Positions 44,024-54,265 of a stretch of DNA of 64,000 nucleotides are shown in pieces (positions within the stretch are counted from its first letter, which is position 1; every line of letters starts with the position of its first letter). The translations under genes and the position numbers were made by a program. Source of the DNA: Plutella xylostella (Eukaryota; Arthropoda; Insecta; Lepidoptera; Plutellidae); assembly GCF_932276165.1 (NCBI RefSeq), contig NC_064004.1, positions 2,490,001 to 2,554,000 on the forward strand, given 5' to 3'. A model generated the notes under the pieces. It searched no databases. It saw only the letters and a list, made by a program, of their open reading frames with translations, and was not told the origin of the DNA.

Positions 44024-44362
44024 TTATTCTTTAAATACTGTAGCTGTAGATATTTTACCTGCCTTTGCTGTTCGGCTATCCCATATTATCATTTCATAGG
44101 TCTCAGTAGACAACTGCTGCTGCCGGTGCGGTGATGACGACACTATGACGACAAGTAAGTATGGTACAGTATGGGGCAAAGAAACCTGACCACTCTCAGA
44201 CAACATTCTCATTCTAAGGCGCCATTCACCCGTGGCACGATAGTCGAGGCGGTGTCGCGGCAACGGTGACAAATGAAGCGCGCCTTGCCTATGTTTTCTA
44301 TTTCGATTCACACGGAGTGTGGCTCTGAATATCTGTGAAAAACTTTTTCCCAAAACTGCCAC
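44024..44362 (-). CDS. Unrecognised 112-codon ORF, uncertain
   Basis: Begins MAVLGKSFSQIFRATLRVNR and continues with a basic stretch (HLSPLPRHRLDYRATGEW). The second half overlaps sequence that resembles 54712-54760 (CTGACCACTCTCAGA-like and TATGGTCTGGGGCAGAC), which suggests a repeat. No splice context and no known domain. It may be a translated repeat; listed only because of its length and basic composition. Confidence 0.2.
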   Translation of the reverse strand: MAVLGKSFSQIFRATLRVNRNRKHRQGALHLSPLPRHRLDYRATGEWRLRMRMLSESGQVSLPHTVPYLLVVIVSSSPHRQQQLSTETYEMIIWDSRTAKAGKISTATVFKE

Positions 44363-44567
44363 GTTTCACGCCCTCTTCATGTTAATCCCAAACGGAAGTT
44401 ATGATTTTTTTCATCTGGCGGCGGCGGCGGCGCTATAGTTGGCCTTACACTGGAAAATCTCTTTTGTTAACTGTACCTATTATCACGAGTTCCGCATAAA
44501 TAAATAAATATTACGGTTAGTTTTCCTGAATACATAGAGTAAAGCCTTTTTCCTTCCAAATGGAATC

Positions 44568-44577
44568 GGGGAATCCC
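44568..44577 (+). promoter_or_regulatory. NF-kB/Rel-type site upstream of hemolin
   Basis: GGGGAATCCC fits the consensus GGGRNNYYCC at every position. It lies about 600 bases before the hemolin ATG. In other moths hemolin is induced by bacteria through kB-like sites, so an immune enhancer role is likely but inferred. Confidence 0.55.
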
Positions 44578-45096
44578 TCTGTCACATGTTGCAGTGCTGT
44601 TAGTAAAATGGTTAAAGACCTGTATGACTAGTTTCATTTTAACTAAATGTCTCTTTTTGGTAGTAGTTAAGTATATAGGTAGGTACTACGTGTATCAAGG
44701 GGTTATCTACATTTTGCCTATGATTTTCGGAAATTCGCGATATAAGTAACTATCTAGTTAGGTACCTACATACAAATTCAATTTCTACTTATGTATAAGT
44801 AAAGAGTCTCCTTAGAAATGTAGTTATTATATTTTTATTATACCTAATTACGATAATCAATATGGGTTAGGTACCTAACTACCTACATACTATGAATACT
44901 CTACATTGTCTTAATTTAGTAAGGATAAGGATTAGTATAAGGAAAACTAGCCTTTTTAACTAATCGTCGTCCCTACTAGATAGTTTAGCAGTCGCTTTAT
45001 CCTGGTATGTATTTTATGAAAATATCTACATACCTACCTACTTACTTACAGAATTTATTTATGTGTAGGTAATTTGAATAACGTTAACAGGTAAGA

Positions 45097-45139
45097 TATA
45101 AACGGATAAAAACACATCGCACCGGGACAAAACCTCAGT
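45097..45139 (+). promoter_or_regulatory. Putative core promoter of hemolin
   Basis: TATAAAC at 45097 and ATAAAAA at 45106 precede an arthropod initiator-like TCAGT at 45135-45139, about 31 bases after the second AT-rich box and 38 bases before the ATG at 45177. Which box is used cannot be told from sequence alone. Confidence 0.4.
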
Positions 45140-45176
45140 CTTCTGCCAACTATCTTGCACTCAATAAACTTTAAAA

Positions 45177-48100
45177 ATGACTTTAATTTTCAAGAGTGTT
45201 TTGTTTTTGGGTTTAATATTGACTACTTATATTGGTTAGTTACCAAGTAGTTATATACCTACTCTAATTTTTATAAGTGATAAGATTAGTCAGCTGCAAA
45301 TGACCAACAACAATTTACCAAAGAAATACGCAGTTATTGCTTAAAGATTGACTGTTTTTTGTGGCTGACTGGCTACTACTGTCTGACTAACTACCTACCT
45401 ACCTATCTCATATTTGTCCTAATGGCCTAGAAGCTTCGATAGTTACCAGGTGCTCTTCAAAACGTAAATAATTTGTCGCTTTGTTTTTCAGTTTCCGCTC
45501 AGCCTGTGAAACAAGATGGCGGCTCAGCACACGAAGAAATATTGTTCCGTGAACACGGCCAGCCGGTGGTGTTGACCTGCGCGCGCGCAGACGACCCTAA
45601 CCAAGGTGGCATAAGAACGTAAGTCCTGCTAAACAGAAGTAAAAAAGTCGTATTGTATTTTGAGTCAACGAACTGGGGGGATTATGTATGTAGTGTATTG
45701 GGACCCCCTCCAGTCCGCTGGCTGGACCGATGACCTTAATCAGGTAGCTTAAACAGCAGGAAGGCCGAGTTTGGAGCAAAGTTGGCGCTCATTGGGAGAG
45801 GCCTTTGTCTAGCAGTGGACGATTATCGGCTGATGATGATGATGAAAATGTTGGAAACATTAAACTTCAAATGCTTTTGCGAATTTCACTGGTGTAATTT
45901 CACCCTTTGAATTTTACTAAGACCTTTATTGTTTTATAGGTGGTTGAGAAACGGGACGCCATTAGAAGACGGCAAAATGACACCCGAAATAAAATTCCTC
46001 GACGACAAATCACTACTGGTGTTGCAACCCTCGCCAGCCGTGGAAGGGGTCTACCAATGCTTCACCGAAACCCATAAGGGCATTGCAACCTCCCCGAAAT
46101 TCAGCGTCAAACAAACTTATCTCAAAGCTCCAGAGACTACGCCTTCAGTCAACATCAAACCAGCAAAAGGCCTTCCCTTTAGCTTGGACTGTGACGTCCC
46201 TGAAGGATATCCGAAGCCTGAAGTGCAATGGTTCCTACAACACGGGAAAGATCACACCCTGATTGAGGCAATCATCAATAAACGGATCACACAGGCTCCG
46301 AACGGAGCTCTTTACTTTTCAAATGCTACAACCGAAGATGTGAATGTGGGAGACTTTAGATACGTCTGTATGGCGAGGAATGATGCGGTAGACTTGCCAG
46401 TGGTGGTGTCGGAAGCTGTCATCACAGGTCTGAGCAGCGAGGGTGGCAATGAGGGTAGATTGGTGGAGCAGTACGTCAGTAAAGAGGTTAGGGCGGTTGC
46501 GGGGGAGACCACGGCGCTATTTTGCATTTTCGGTGGCACGTGAGTATTTTTTTCTATAAAAATCCAATTAAATACCTACCTACATGTAGGAATTAAATAA
46601 GATGTTAGTATTTAATCCACATTTATTTACACGGGTTAAAATAAAATCAAAGAAATATCGACATCGTCTTTTCGTCTTTACGTCTTTCACTGTCTTCATG
46701 TAGTTACTCTATGCTTCTCTGTTATTCGTCGTCATGGATACTTCATCTTGCGTTCTGTTCCACTCCCACACTCGGCCATCCTGCTTACATGCTGCCCTCA
46801 GTATGTGCATTTAAAAACAACTTAAACGATATTAACACCTTAACTAATAATAATAAACAAATACGGCATTACAACTTAAAACACACACATTCGTCATCAT
46901 TCGTTCATCATCACTTTTATCTTTCTTTCCCCCAATATCACTTCCTTTCTTTTCTTCTTTCTTGTCTTCTTGCGTTTCATCTTCTTTTCCCTCTTTCTTT
47001 TCATCTTTTTTATCTCGTGTATCGCTTCTCTTCTTATCTTTCTTCTCTTATGTGTCACTCGCCTTCTTACCCTTCTTCGCCTTGGTCCCACTTGATTTCT
47101 TAACTCTAACATCATCCTCATCCTTGTCTTGATTGGTGCATCTCTCATTATCTTCCTGTTATCTATCACCATATTTACAGATTTTTCGCAAATGTTCATC
47201 AGTTTCTCCTTTTCATTATGCAAATCTTGTTTGTTTACATCGTCTTGAAACCTTTTTACATTGACATTTCTTGTGACAGCACTCTGTTCTTCTTCGCAAG
47301 AATCGAATCTATGCCCTGTCATCTTCTTCTTCTTGGTATCTATGCTCATCATTTGCCGCCTCGTCCATCCTGATTGACATTACCGACATCTGCTTTATCG
47401 ACATCTCTTGATATCCGTTTCCGCTGCTCTGTCGTGAGTCCGTCGTGAAGTCCGTCATAGCGCCGCTATCGCCTGTTTCCACCGTGAACATCGTTCGTCT
47501 TGAATCCGTCTTTAAGTTGTCTATGCCGTCCGTAGCGCTTTCATTGGCTGTTGCTGTTGCTGCATGTCCTCCTTCAGGGCATGCGGTTGAGATATGCCCA
47601 AATTCGTTACATCGAAAACACTTCGCACCTCTTTGCTTTTTCGGACAGTCCACTGATACATGGTTGGAATCTTCACAGCTAAAACATCGTTTATTAATGT
47701 GCGCCGTCGATACCCTCATAGTCGCATAATGCTGACTCTCGCCCTTCGTCTTTTCCTTCACAATTTCATAAATTCTTAGTTGCTCTTTCAACTCTGAATA
47801 TGTCGTGGCACTGTGTAACATCACTTTGTTTAGCTCATGGTCCACTATACCGTCCACTATATATTTGATGGCAACATAATCATCCATCTTCCCTCGTTTA
47901 CCCAACTCTTTCATAATATAAAAATATTCCAAGCAACTTTCATCAGGCTTCTTTTTTCTGCTGCTCATCATCTCGTTAATGGTCTTAGAGTCTACAGAAT
48001 CTGGGAACTCCTCTGTGATCGCCGTCTTCAGCGCCTCCCACGTCTTAAAGGGTCTTTCCGATCGCAGCCAGAGTGCTGCCGTACCCGTCAGTGACCTCTG

Positions 48101-49919
48101 TCCTACGATCAGCCGCTGCAACTCTGTCCACCCGAAGATCTCGGCGTTGTCGTCGACTTCTTGCGCCCACCGTGCTGCGGAATCGGTCTGGTCCTGCCCA
48201 CTGAATTTGCGTATCAGTTCCTCCGTGTATATCAGCGGTCTTGATGCTCCACCTCTCTCCGCGTCATCCTCCGTCGTCATCGTCCTGGGCATCTTCCTGT
48301 CGTCTTCGTTACGTCTTTTCGTCTTAAGTTGGTAGATGCTCAGACCCGAAATCGTCGTTGAAGCGAAGAAAAATTTTATTAAAATTTTTCGCTGTCATTC
48401 TTGTTATTTTCAAAAATGGCCCCCTGCCGCTTGCCGTTCTGTCTTCTTCATCGTCTTTTATGCGCCGTCATCGCCGATATTTCTTATATTTATTCACCCC
48501 GACGAGCCCCCAATTTGTAGGAATTAAATAAGATGTTAGTATTTAATCCACATTTATTTACACGGGTTAAAATAAAATCAAAGAAATATCGACATCGTCT
48601 TTTCGTCTTTTCGTCTTTACGTCTTTCACTCTCTTCATGTACTCTATGCTTCTCTGTTATTCGTCGTCATGGATACTTCATCTTGCGTTCTGTTCCACTC
48701 CCACATACATATTAATAATATAATATATGTATAGTGCCACAAACTTATCTGTTCCGGTGAGAGCGAACTAAATTGGTCCATACATACCTCATTACTTACT
48801 AAATGAATTTCATATTGACATAGATTATATGTACCAATTTAGTTCGCTCTCACCGGAACAGATAAGTTTGTGGCACTATATAGTTTGTGCTTCTGTTATA
48901 CGGTGATTACGATGCAAAATTAATTATAATAGAGGAAGGTACAAAAATTAGGCCCATAGATTACCACGATTTCAGGATAAACAGTTGGCAGGTGCCCTAC
49001 CTTATGTCTCTTCACTTTCTAAGGTACAGTGTACGCCATAGAAAATTAATGCATATGACGATACCTACCCTAACTTGTTTTCTTTGTGGAACTAGGTAGG
49101 TATATTGTCAAACCACTTCAAAAGCCAGCGAAAGTAAAGTATTTAACTTGAATATCCTCCCCAGCCCACTAGCCCACCCTGACTGGACCAAAGACGGCAA
49201 AAATGTGAATGGGGCGCCCGGCGACCGAGTGACCCGACACAACAGGAGCTCAGGAAGACGACTCATCATCAAGAACACCACTCTAGAAGATGCTGGAACT
49301 TACCAGTGCGCCGTTGATAACGGCTTTGGGACTGAACTGCGTTCTATCAAGGTTACTGTTCAAGGTTAGTTTCTATTTCATAAGTAATGGCAGTCTCAGC
49401 CCCTTGATTATATTATACAAAGCAAGCCCCTATTGCTGAGTTAGAGCCTTCCCATGATTGTTTTTAATATTATGTTTACAGGACCAGTTCAACAATGCAT
49501 ATGGACTTATCGAAACAAGCCTAATCTTTACTGCCCACTAACTGTTGATTTCCTAGATATGATACCACCTAGGTACTAGTACAGTAGTACCTACTTAGGT
49601 ACTATATACCAACATTTGTTCAGATACTTACCTTACTAACTAATTCCATTTTCCAGCGAAACCTTCAATAAAGACTGCGAATGAAGTAGCAGCGAAGCTT
49701 GGAGAAGAAGTCAAAATATGCGAAGTGAACGGAGTCCCAACGCCAAAACTAACGATAACTCACAACGCTAAACCGTTGGTTGCGTCAAATAACGTTGTTA
49801 TAACCAACGATAGAGTTGTTATAAAGAATATTCAGCCCACTGATCAAGGGTATTATGGATGTGAAGCTGTTAACGAGCTAGGAGGTGAATTTCGTGAAAC
49901 TTATCTAAGTATTGCCTGA
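45177..49919 (+). CDS. Hemolin: Hemolin, four-Ig-domain immune protein, complete
   Basis: Secreted haemolymph protein of Lepidoptera that binds bacterial surface molecules and haemocytes. Exons: 45177-45234, 45492-45618, 45940-46539, 49165-49364, 49657-49919; all phases fit, total 1248 nt, 415 residues (known hemolins are about 410). Exon 1 is a signal peptide (MTLIFKSVLFLGLILTTYI). Ig1: Cys49 (VVLTC), Trp63, Cys102 (VEGVYQC). Ig2: SLDCDVPEGY with VQWF to FRYVCMA. Ig3: TALFCIFGG with PDWTKDGK to DAGTYQCAVD. Ig4: VKICEVNGVP to DQGYYGCEAV. N-glycosylation-type sites occur (NATT, NTT). The start is the only ATG giving a signal peptide. Poly(A) signal AATAAA at 50029. Intron 3 holds an antisense LTR element and a MITE. 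A kB site lies upstream. Confidence 0.95.
45700..45845 (+). mobile_element. RTE-like 3' tail in hemolin intron 2
   Basis: GCTCATTGGGAGAGGCCTTT, GTCTAGCAGTGGACGATTAT and a GATGATGATGATG tail, the same family as 1530-1685, more degraded. Confidence 0.55.
46585..46770 (-). repeat. 3' LTR of the gag-only element
   Basis: Plus strand TGTAGGAATTAAATAAGATG to GTTCTGTTCCACTCCCACA. Followed by CTCGGCCATCCTG, also found next to the LTR of the larger element. Confidence 0.85.
47309..48292 (-). CDS. Gag protein of the gag-only LTR element
   Basis: 327 codons from MPRTMTTEDD to a stop at 47309. The capsid-like region (SAARWAQEVDDNAEIFGWTE) closely matches the first 250 residues of the 1315-residue gag-pol at 56471-60418. 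Two CCHC zinc knuckles are present (CFSCEDSNHVSVDC and CFRCNEFGHISTAC). The frame ends in its own polar tail, with no protease following. The open, conserved frame suggests the protein was intact when the element last moved. Confidence 0.85.
   Translation of the reverse strand: MPRTMTTEDDAERGGASRPLIYTEELIRKFSGQDQTDSAARWAQEVDDNAEIFGWTELQRLIVGQRSLTGTAALWLRSERPFKTWEALKTAITEEFPDSVDSKTINEMMSSRKKKPDESCLEYFYIMKELGKRGKMDDYVAIKYIVDGIVDHELNKVMLHSATTYSELKEQLRIYEIVKEKTKGESQHYATMRVSTAHINKRCFSCEDSNHVSVDCPKKQRGAKCFRCNEFGHISTACPEGGHAATATANESATDGIDNLKTDSRRTMFTVETGDSGAMTDFTTDSRQSSGNGYQEMSIKQMSVMSIRMDEAANDEHRYQEEEDDRA
48516..48705 (-). repeat. 5' LTR of the gag-only element
   Basis: Near-identical to 46585-46770, with an extra TCGTCTTTT-type unit and without a GTTA insertion. 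It ends CCCACA and is then followed by the TACA target copy. Confidence 0.85.
48731..48879. mobile_element. Hairpin MITE (atagtgccacaaacttatc), copy 3
   Basis: Nearly identical to 32947-33095, including the loop (TTTCATATTGACATAGATTA). It lies 25 bases from the LTR of the gag-only element, in hemolin intron 3. Confidence 0.8.
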
Positions 49920-50028
49920 AATCGGCATTATACGTGACTCTTCCTTAAATTATAAAATTTGGCTTAATAATTATTTTAATAATAAGCGTTCCTTTTGCAT
50001 AGATTTGTTATAAATGATTTCACTTTAA

Positions 50029-50034
50029 AATAAA
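50029..50034 (+). terminator. Hemolin poly(A) signal
   Basis: AATAAA 110 bases after the hemolin stop codon. Confidence 0.6.
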
Positions 50035-50287
50035 TAGTTGTAACGTATAGCAAGCATAAAAAGTACATATATTTCATAACAAAAGCTGTTTTTTTTTACT
50101 AAATGTGCACCAATAACTAATTACTAACTACTCTGTTAAACATACTGTTTGAATTTTGGCTTATTTATAAAAACAGGATGTACGAGTACCTAATTGATAC
50201 CTCATTTATATTCAAAATTGTCTCCCTTAGCTCGTAAGGTTGCCTGGAAGAGATCGCTTTTAGCGATAAGGCCGCCCTTATTGTAAT

Positions 50288-50446
50288 ATAGATTTTAACC
50301 CCCTTATTCATAGAGAAGTTACAAAACGTTTTAACTAATAAACTGTTTTGTCCCTCTCCGACAAAGAACAATTTGTTCTTTGACAGAGAGGGACAAAACA
50401 GTTTATTAGTTAAAAAGTATTGTAACTTTTCTATGAATAAGGGGGT
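50288..50446. mobile_element. Hairpin MITE (acccccttattcatag)
   Basis: ACCCCCTTATTCATAGAGAA, GTTTTAACTAATAAACTGTT and TTGTCCCTCTC are mirrored by GAGAGGGACAAAACAGTTTA and TTCTATGAATAAGGGGGT. An almost perfect hairpin with the loop near 50360. Confidence 0.8.
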
Positions 50447-50915
50447 AAGTCTTAAATGTTATTTCAGGCGCGGATCCACCCATATGGGCAAGATGGGCAT
50501 GCCCATCACCTAAATGACTGGCCATAACACACCACGTGATTTCAATATAATAATTTCGTTATTTTATAACTTTTTAATGATGTTTTTTTTATAATTATGT
50601 TGGTGGTGATGATTTTGGGTTAAGCTAAATATGTTTTTTCCATCTCAAAAGCCCTCAAATCCATAAATTTTTCGGTCATGCCTAGTATCTGAGTTTTGGC
50701 TTACAGCAAAATTAATTATTTACGTACAAAGAGACTAGCTTGATCTCAATAAGACAAATAGTTTTAATGATACAGTTCATAAAAAACGTAAAGATGTTGA
50801 TAGAATTCTAAAATGTCGCCATTTTGTTAGAGTAACTTTTTTTCTCTGAGTGTAAATATCTAAAAAACCCTGCCAAGAGTGAATTGGATTGGCGCACTGA
50901 GGGTTCCGTACTCTC

Positions 50916-51532
50916 TATTCTATTCTATTCTATTGTGGTAGGGGGTGAAGATCCTGTACGTGGCTCTCTCGAGTGGAACCTTTGTACATATCCCCTTGAT
51001 TTCAGCTCAGCCAGCCTAGCTCCCGAGTAAACTGGAGTAGCAAGCATGGGTGTTCCAATAGCTGAGATAGGCGCTCTGTTGGTCCAAGAATAGATAATCT
51101 TGTTTCTGTAGTAGGTGGACAAGCTAACAGAATGTGTTCAACCGTCTCATCTACTTCCTTACATGTCCTACATAAGGGACTAGTTGAGTTACCTATGGTA
51201 TATAAGTGTTTATTCACGCAACAGTGTCCTGTTATTAATCCTACCATTAATGATATATTACTACGGGACAGGTTGAGTAAGTAGCGTGTAATGGGTGGGT
51301 AATATAGTTGGGTGATGGAATGAACGCTATAGTTTGTCTACAGTCTACCCGGTTTTGCCACTCCTGATTGTGTTTGGATAGTGTTTTATCTGTAAGACAT
51401 TGCCTTATTGCCTTTGGTGCCAGAGTAATAAATGGTTGTGGTCCTATAGGTAGGATATTCGACCCCATTCTCGCTAATCGGTCAGCCTCGCAATTTCCAA
51501 TAATATCGTTATGACCTTTCGTCCATTGTATT
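50916..51532 (-). mobile_element. 5'-truncated non-LTR element inside the hAT-like element
   Basis: GTTCCGTACTCTC occurs at 50903-50915 and 51533-51545 as a 13-bp target duplication. Minus strand: a coding end followed by a GAATA-repeat tail next to 50916. A relative lies at 29505-29595. Confidence 0.85.
51002..51532 (-). pseudogene. C-terminal end of a non-LTR polyprotein, fragment
   Basis: Encodes TGHCCVNKHLYTIGNSTSPL, then CRTCKEVDETVEHILLACP and a stop at 51002. The Cys/His pattern (GHC, CRTCKE, EHILLAC) is the usual C-terminal end of Jockey/I-type elements. Upstream codons (51247-51532) are in another frame, so the fragment carries a frameshift. Confidence 0.65.
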
Positions 51533-51789
51533 GTTCCGTACTCTCAAAAAACAAACTAAACTTTGCAGTTGAAATTATATTTTGCCATAAATCGATATAG
51601 GTACATAGGTCATGGTCAATTCTGCAACTTTAAATGTAGGCAAAAAAATGGTTTGAGCTTAGCTTAGTAGGTATATAATATTTTTGAAAGACCGTGGAAA
51701 GACCTATTCAACGATACCAGACACCATAAAAACAACGAGAAAAAAATACATCCCCACTTTACCCCAATTTTTTTTTAATGTCTACCCGT

Positions 51790-51890
51790 TTCTGTGAAAA
51801 AGGGTGGTGACAGACAGACAGACGGACAACAAAGTGATCTTATAAGGCTTCCTTTTTTCCTTTTGAGGTACGGAGCCCTAAAAATTATAC
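51790..51890 (+). repeat. Repeat tail with CAGA run, copy 2
   Basis: GAAAAAGGGTGGTGACAGAC, CAGA units, GGACAACAAAGTGATC and TTTTGAGGTACGGAGCCCTA, as at 4723-4790. Confidence 0.45.
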
Positions 51891-52289
51891 GAGTTATGTG
51901 TAGGGTAATTAACTATTTATATACTTAGGTCCTACGGATCCTTCACATATTAGAATTCAAATTTTGCAGCACAAATGATCGTGCGTGGAATATAGCAAAA
52001 AAAAAAGGGCCAAGAGCGTGTCGGACACGCACATGAAAGGGTTATGTAGCCATAAGATGGGCAGACCGCTTATACATTACCATTAAGTTAGGGCAACTGT
52101 ATGTCATAAGTTGGTCAAGTTTTAAATAACTATGACGGTGAGGGGTTAAAAAATAATTATTTTTCGATAATTTTAAAAATCATTTTTCCGTAAGTCTACT
52201 AGGAACCCTTATAGTTTCGGCTTTATTTTAAAAAGCTGTAGTTATTATAAAACTATTTGGCCTATCAAGATAAAATTAGCCTCAATTAA

Positions 52290-53285
52290 CCCTAGAGTGC
52301 TCGCGCTATGAGCATTTTGCCGCCCTCAGCAAAGAATGTTTATTATTTTATGAACTATGCACTCCTCAAGTTCCAGCGCCTATGTAGCTGCCCTCTCGGT
52401 CTTCTCCTACATGTTACGTAAATTTGGAGAAATTCAGTGCACAGGTTACAGCAGGAAGAGAGAATTGAAGAGAGTGTGTCGCACGGGGCGGCAAAATGCT
52501 CACCGCGCGAGCACTCGCGTCAGTAAAATTAAAGTTATTTTTTTTACAATTGTTATGAAATATTGTTAGTTTTTCAGTGTTTTTTTGTAATAATAATTTA
52601 AATATAATGTAGGTATGTATCTATTTCAGTTTACATTCGATTTACGATATAACTTTGTTAATTTACTAACGACTTAATTTTACGAAGAATTTACCTGGAA
52701 AAAATAGCTCTGCTCATAACTACACCACGTATAACAATAAAATCTTACATATGGACAGTACATGGTGTTTTTTATTGGTCCGGTAGTACAAATCTCCCGT
52801 TTTGCACCACCAGACCAACAAAAAACACCCTAAAGAAGAGAGGGTACATGCCTATAACTATGTCCATATTAGAAAAATAGCAGGTCAAAAAAGGGTGTAA
52901 TACATGAAGAAAGTTACTGTGCAACGAACACTTTGTGTTCATGTTTCAGGACTGCGTTGCTGAAATAAATGCTGTAGATGAAGATAACTTCTAAAGTTTT
53001 TAATAATTTTGAGATTTGTTGATTTTGTGTGGCTTAAGACAAATTTATACCTAAAAGATCAGATTTTTTCCCAAAGCATGAACGATATGTCATATAATGA
53101 ACAATTATAATATAAAAACTATAAATATTACTTTTCCTAATACCATATGATTCATTTTAATCAAATTATATACATTTATAAGTTTTCGTAATTATTAAGT
53201 GTCCAAAAAATACATTTTAATATGGGCGGCAAAATGCCGCCACGCGAGCACTTGCGTCACAAAAAGAGGCGCGACTACTCTAGGG
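52290..53285. mobile_element. piggyBac-like non-autonomous transposon
   Basis: CCCTAGAGTGCTCGCGC at the left and GCGCGACTACTCTAGGG at the right are inverted with two mismatches. TTAA flanks both sides (52286-52289 and 53286-53289). Subterminal GCATTTTGCCGCCC and GGGCGGCAAAATGC are also inverted. The CCCTAG start and TTAA target are piggyBac hallmarks. No intact transposase. Nested in the hAT-like element. Confidence 0.8.
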
Positions 53286-53590
53286 TTAAATTAGAATTTA
53301 GTCTTAGTTGTATAGTAACTTTTGCCGTAACGTAGACTTTTGTCGGTAAAAATTTTAACAATGATTGATCCAGAGGGCTTTTGAGGAATAAAAATTTCAT
53401 TTAGCATCTATAACCATAATACGGTCACTACCAACATAAGTACAAAAAAACTGCTATCAATAACTACTTCAAGGCGAGGCAAAAACACTTTTTTTGACTT
53501 GCCCATCACATATTTTGAGGTCTGGATCCGCGCCTGTGTTATTTTAAGTGTTTTATGTACAATAAAGTTATACTACTACTGCTACTAATT

Positions 53591-54265
53591 AATTGATCAC
53601 CTACTTAACTGATGTCCTTACTTAGGTATATTTATTACTTATGGTATGAAATTATTATTGATGTAGGTAGGTAGGTAAGGTTGTGATCAAAGGTGAAAAA
53701 ATAAGCGTCAAAAGAAATGTTACATCAAATTTTATTTTTATATTTGCATTCACTTATATTGGTAAGTTGATTATACACTTGGGGGATTAAATATTTATGT
53801 AGGTAGGTATTAGTTTGACACCTAACACCTACCTAGTTTATAAAAGCCTTGGGTTGCTTGCTGTGGCGTAGATGTACGTAGAAAAAACAACAGACTGAGT
53901 TCTGCGACTATAAGTTTTTTACTGATTGAAAACCGTTATAACGAGTTAATAACGTTACCAAGCTTAGATAGGTACTATGGTTGTTTCAATGTAGCAAGTA
54001 GGTACCGAACCGATAGGTAGTTACTATTGTTATTTCAATGTAACAAGTAGGTACCTACCTAAGTAACTAGTATTAAGTATTTTAGCGGGCTGGCATCAAA
54101 TAGTTCTAGGCAAAGGGCCTCTTTTATCGGAGCATATAGGTTAGTTACTTAGTTAAGATGAATAAATCATTTGAGCTTTAGGCCACCGGCCGATTCCCCA
54201 ATAGCACCTACAGTTCTATACAGGATTCCGTGCGTTGTTTATTCTACGTTCAACACTACATTCGT
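53591..54265. other. Intergenic, no gene seen
   Basis: AT-rich with many 'ggtacctacc' and 'tacctacctaag' words, common in lepidopteran intergenic DNA. Nothing coding is supported. Confidence 0.5.

Larger units (their letters stand above)
46585..48705 (-). mobile_element. Gag-only LTR retrotransposon (non-autonomous), antisense in hemolin intron 3
   Basis: Two near-identical LTRs (46585-46770 and 48516-48705, starting TG and ending CA) bracket about 1.75 kb. TACA flanks both sides as a 4-bp target duplication. On the minus strand the 5' LTR (48516-48705) is followed by a primer-binding site (48495-48512) matching 15 of 18 bases of the tRNA-Pro type. Gag is open; protease, reverse transcriptase and integrase are absent. 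The LTRs differ by a 9-base repeat-unit gain and a few small changes. It belongs to the same family as 55818-60774, which could supply the missing enzymes. Confidence 0.88.
50465..53536. mobile_element. hAT-like DNA transposon, 3.1 kb, with 8-bp target duplication
   Basis: The 14-bp terminal inverted repeat CAGGCGCGGATCCA begins at 50465 and TGGATCCGCGCCTG ends at 53536. TGTTATTT directly flanks both sides (50457-50464 and 53537-53544). The CAGG start and 8-bp duplication are hAT hallmarks. No transposase frame is recognised, so it is non-autonomous. It contains a truncated non-LTR element and a piggyBac-like element. Confidence 0.85.
50239..53590 (+). mobile_element. Non-LTR 3' end split by two nested transposons
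   Basis: AAGGTTGCCTGGAAGAGATC and GCGATAAGGCCGCC start at 50239. The matching end (TAAGTGTTTTATGTACAATA then AAGTTATACTACTACT) resumes at 53545. A hairpin MITE (50288-50446) and a hAT-like element (50465-53536) interrupt it. Confidence 0.65.

Noticed and set aside
46897..47352. 151-codon very basic minus-strand frame inside the gag-only element
   Set aside because: It overlaps the end of gag in another frame, and its Lys/Arg/Glu richness comes from a pyrimidine-rich plus strand (CTTTCTT words).
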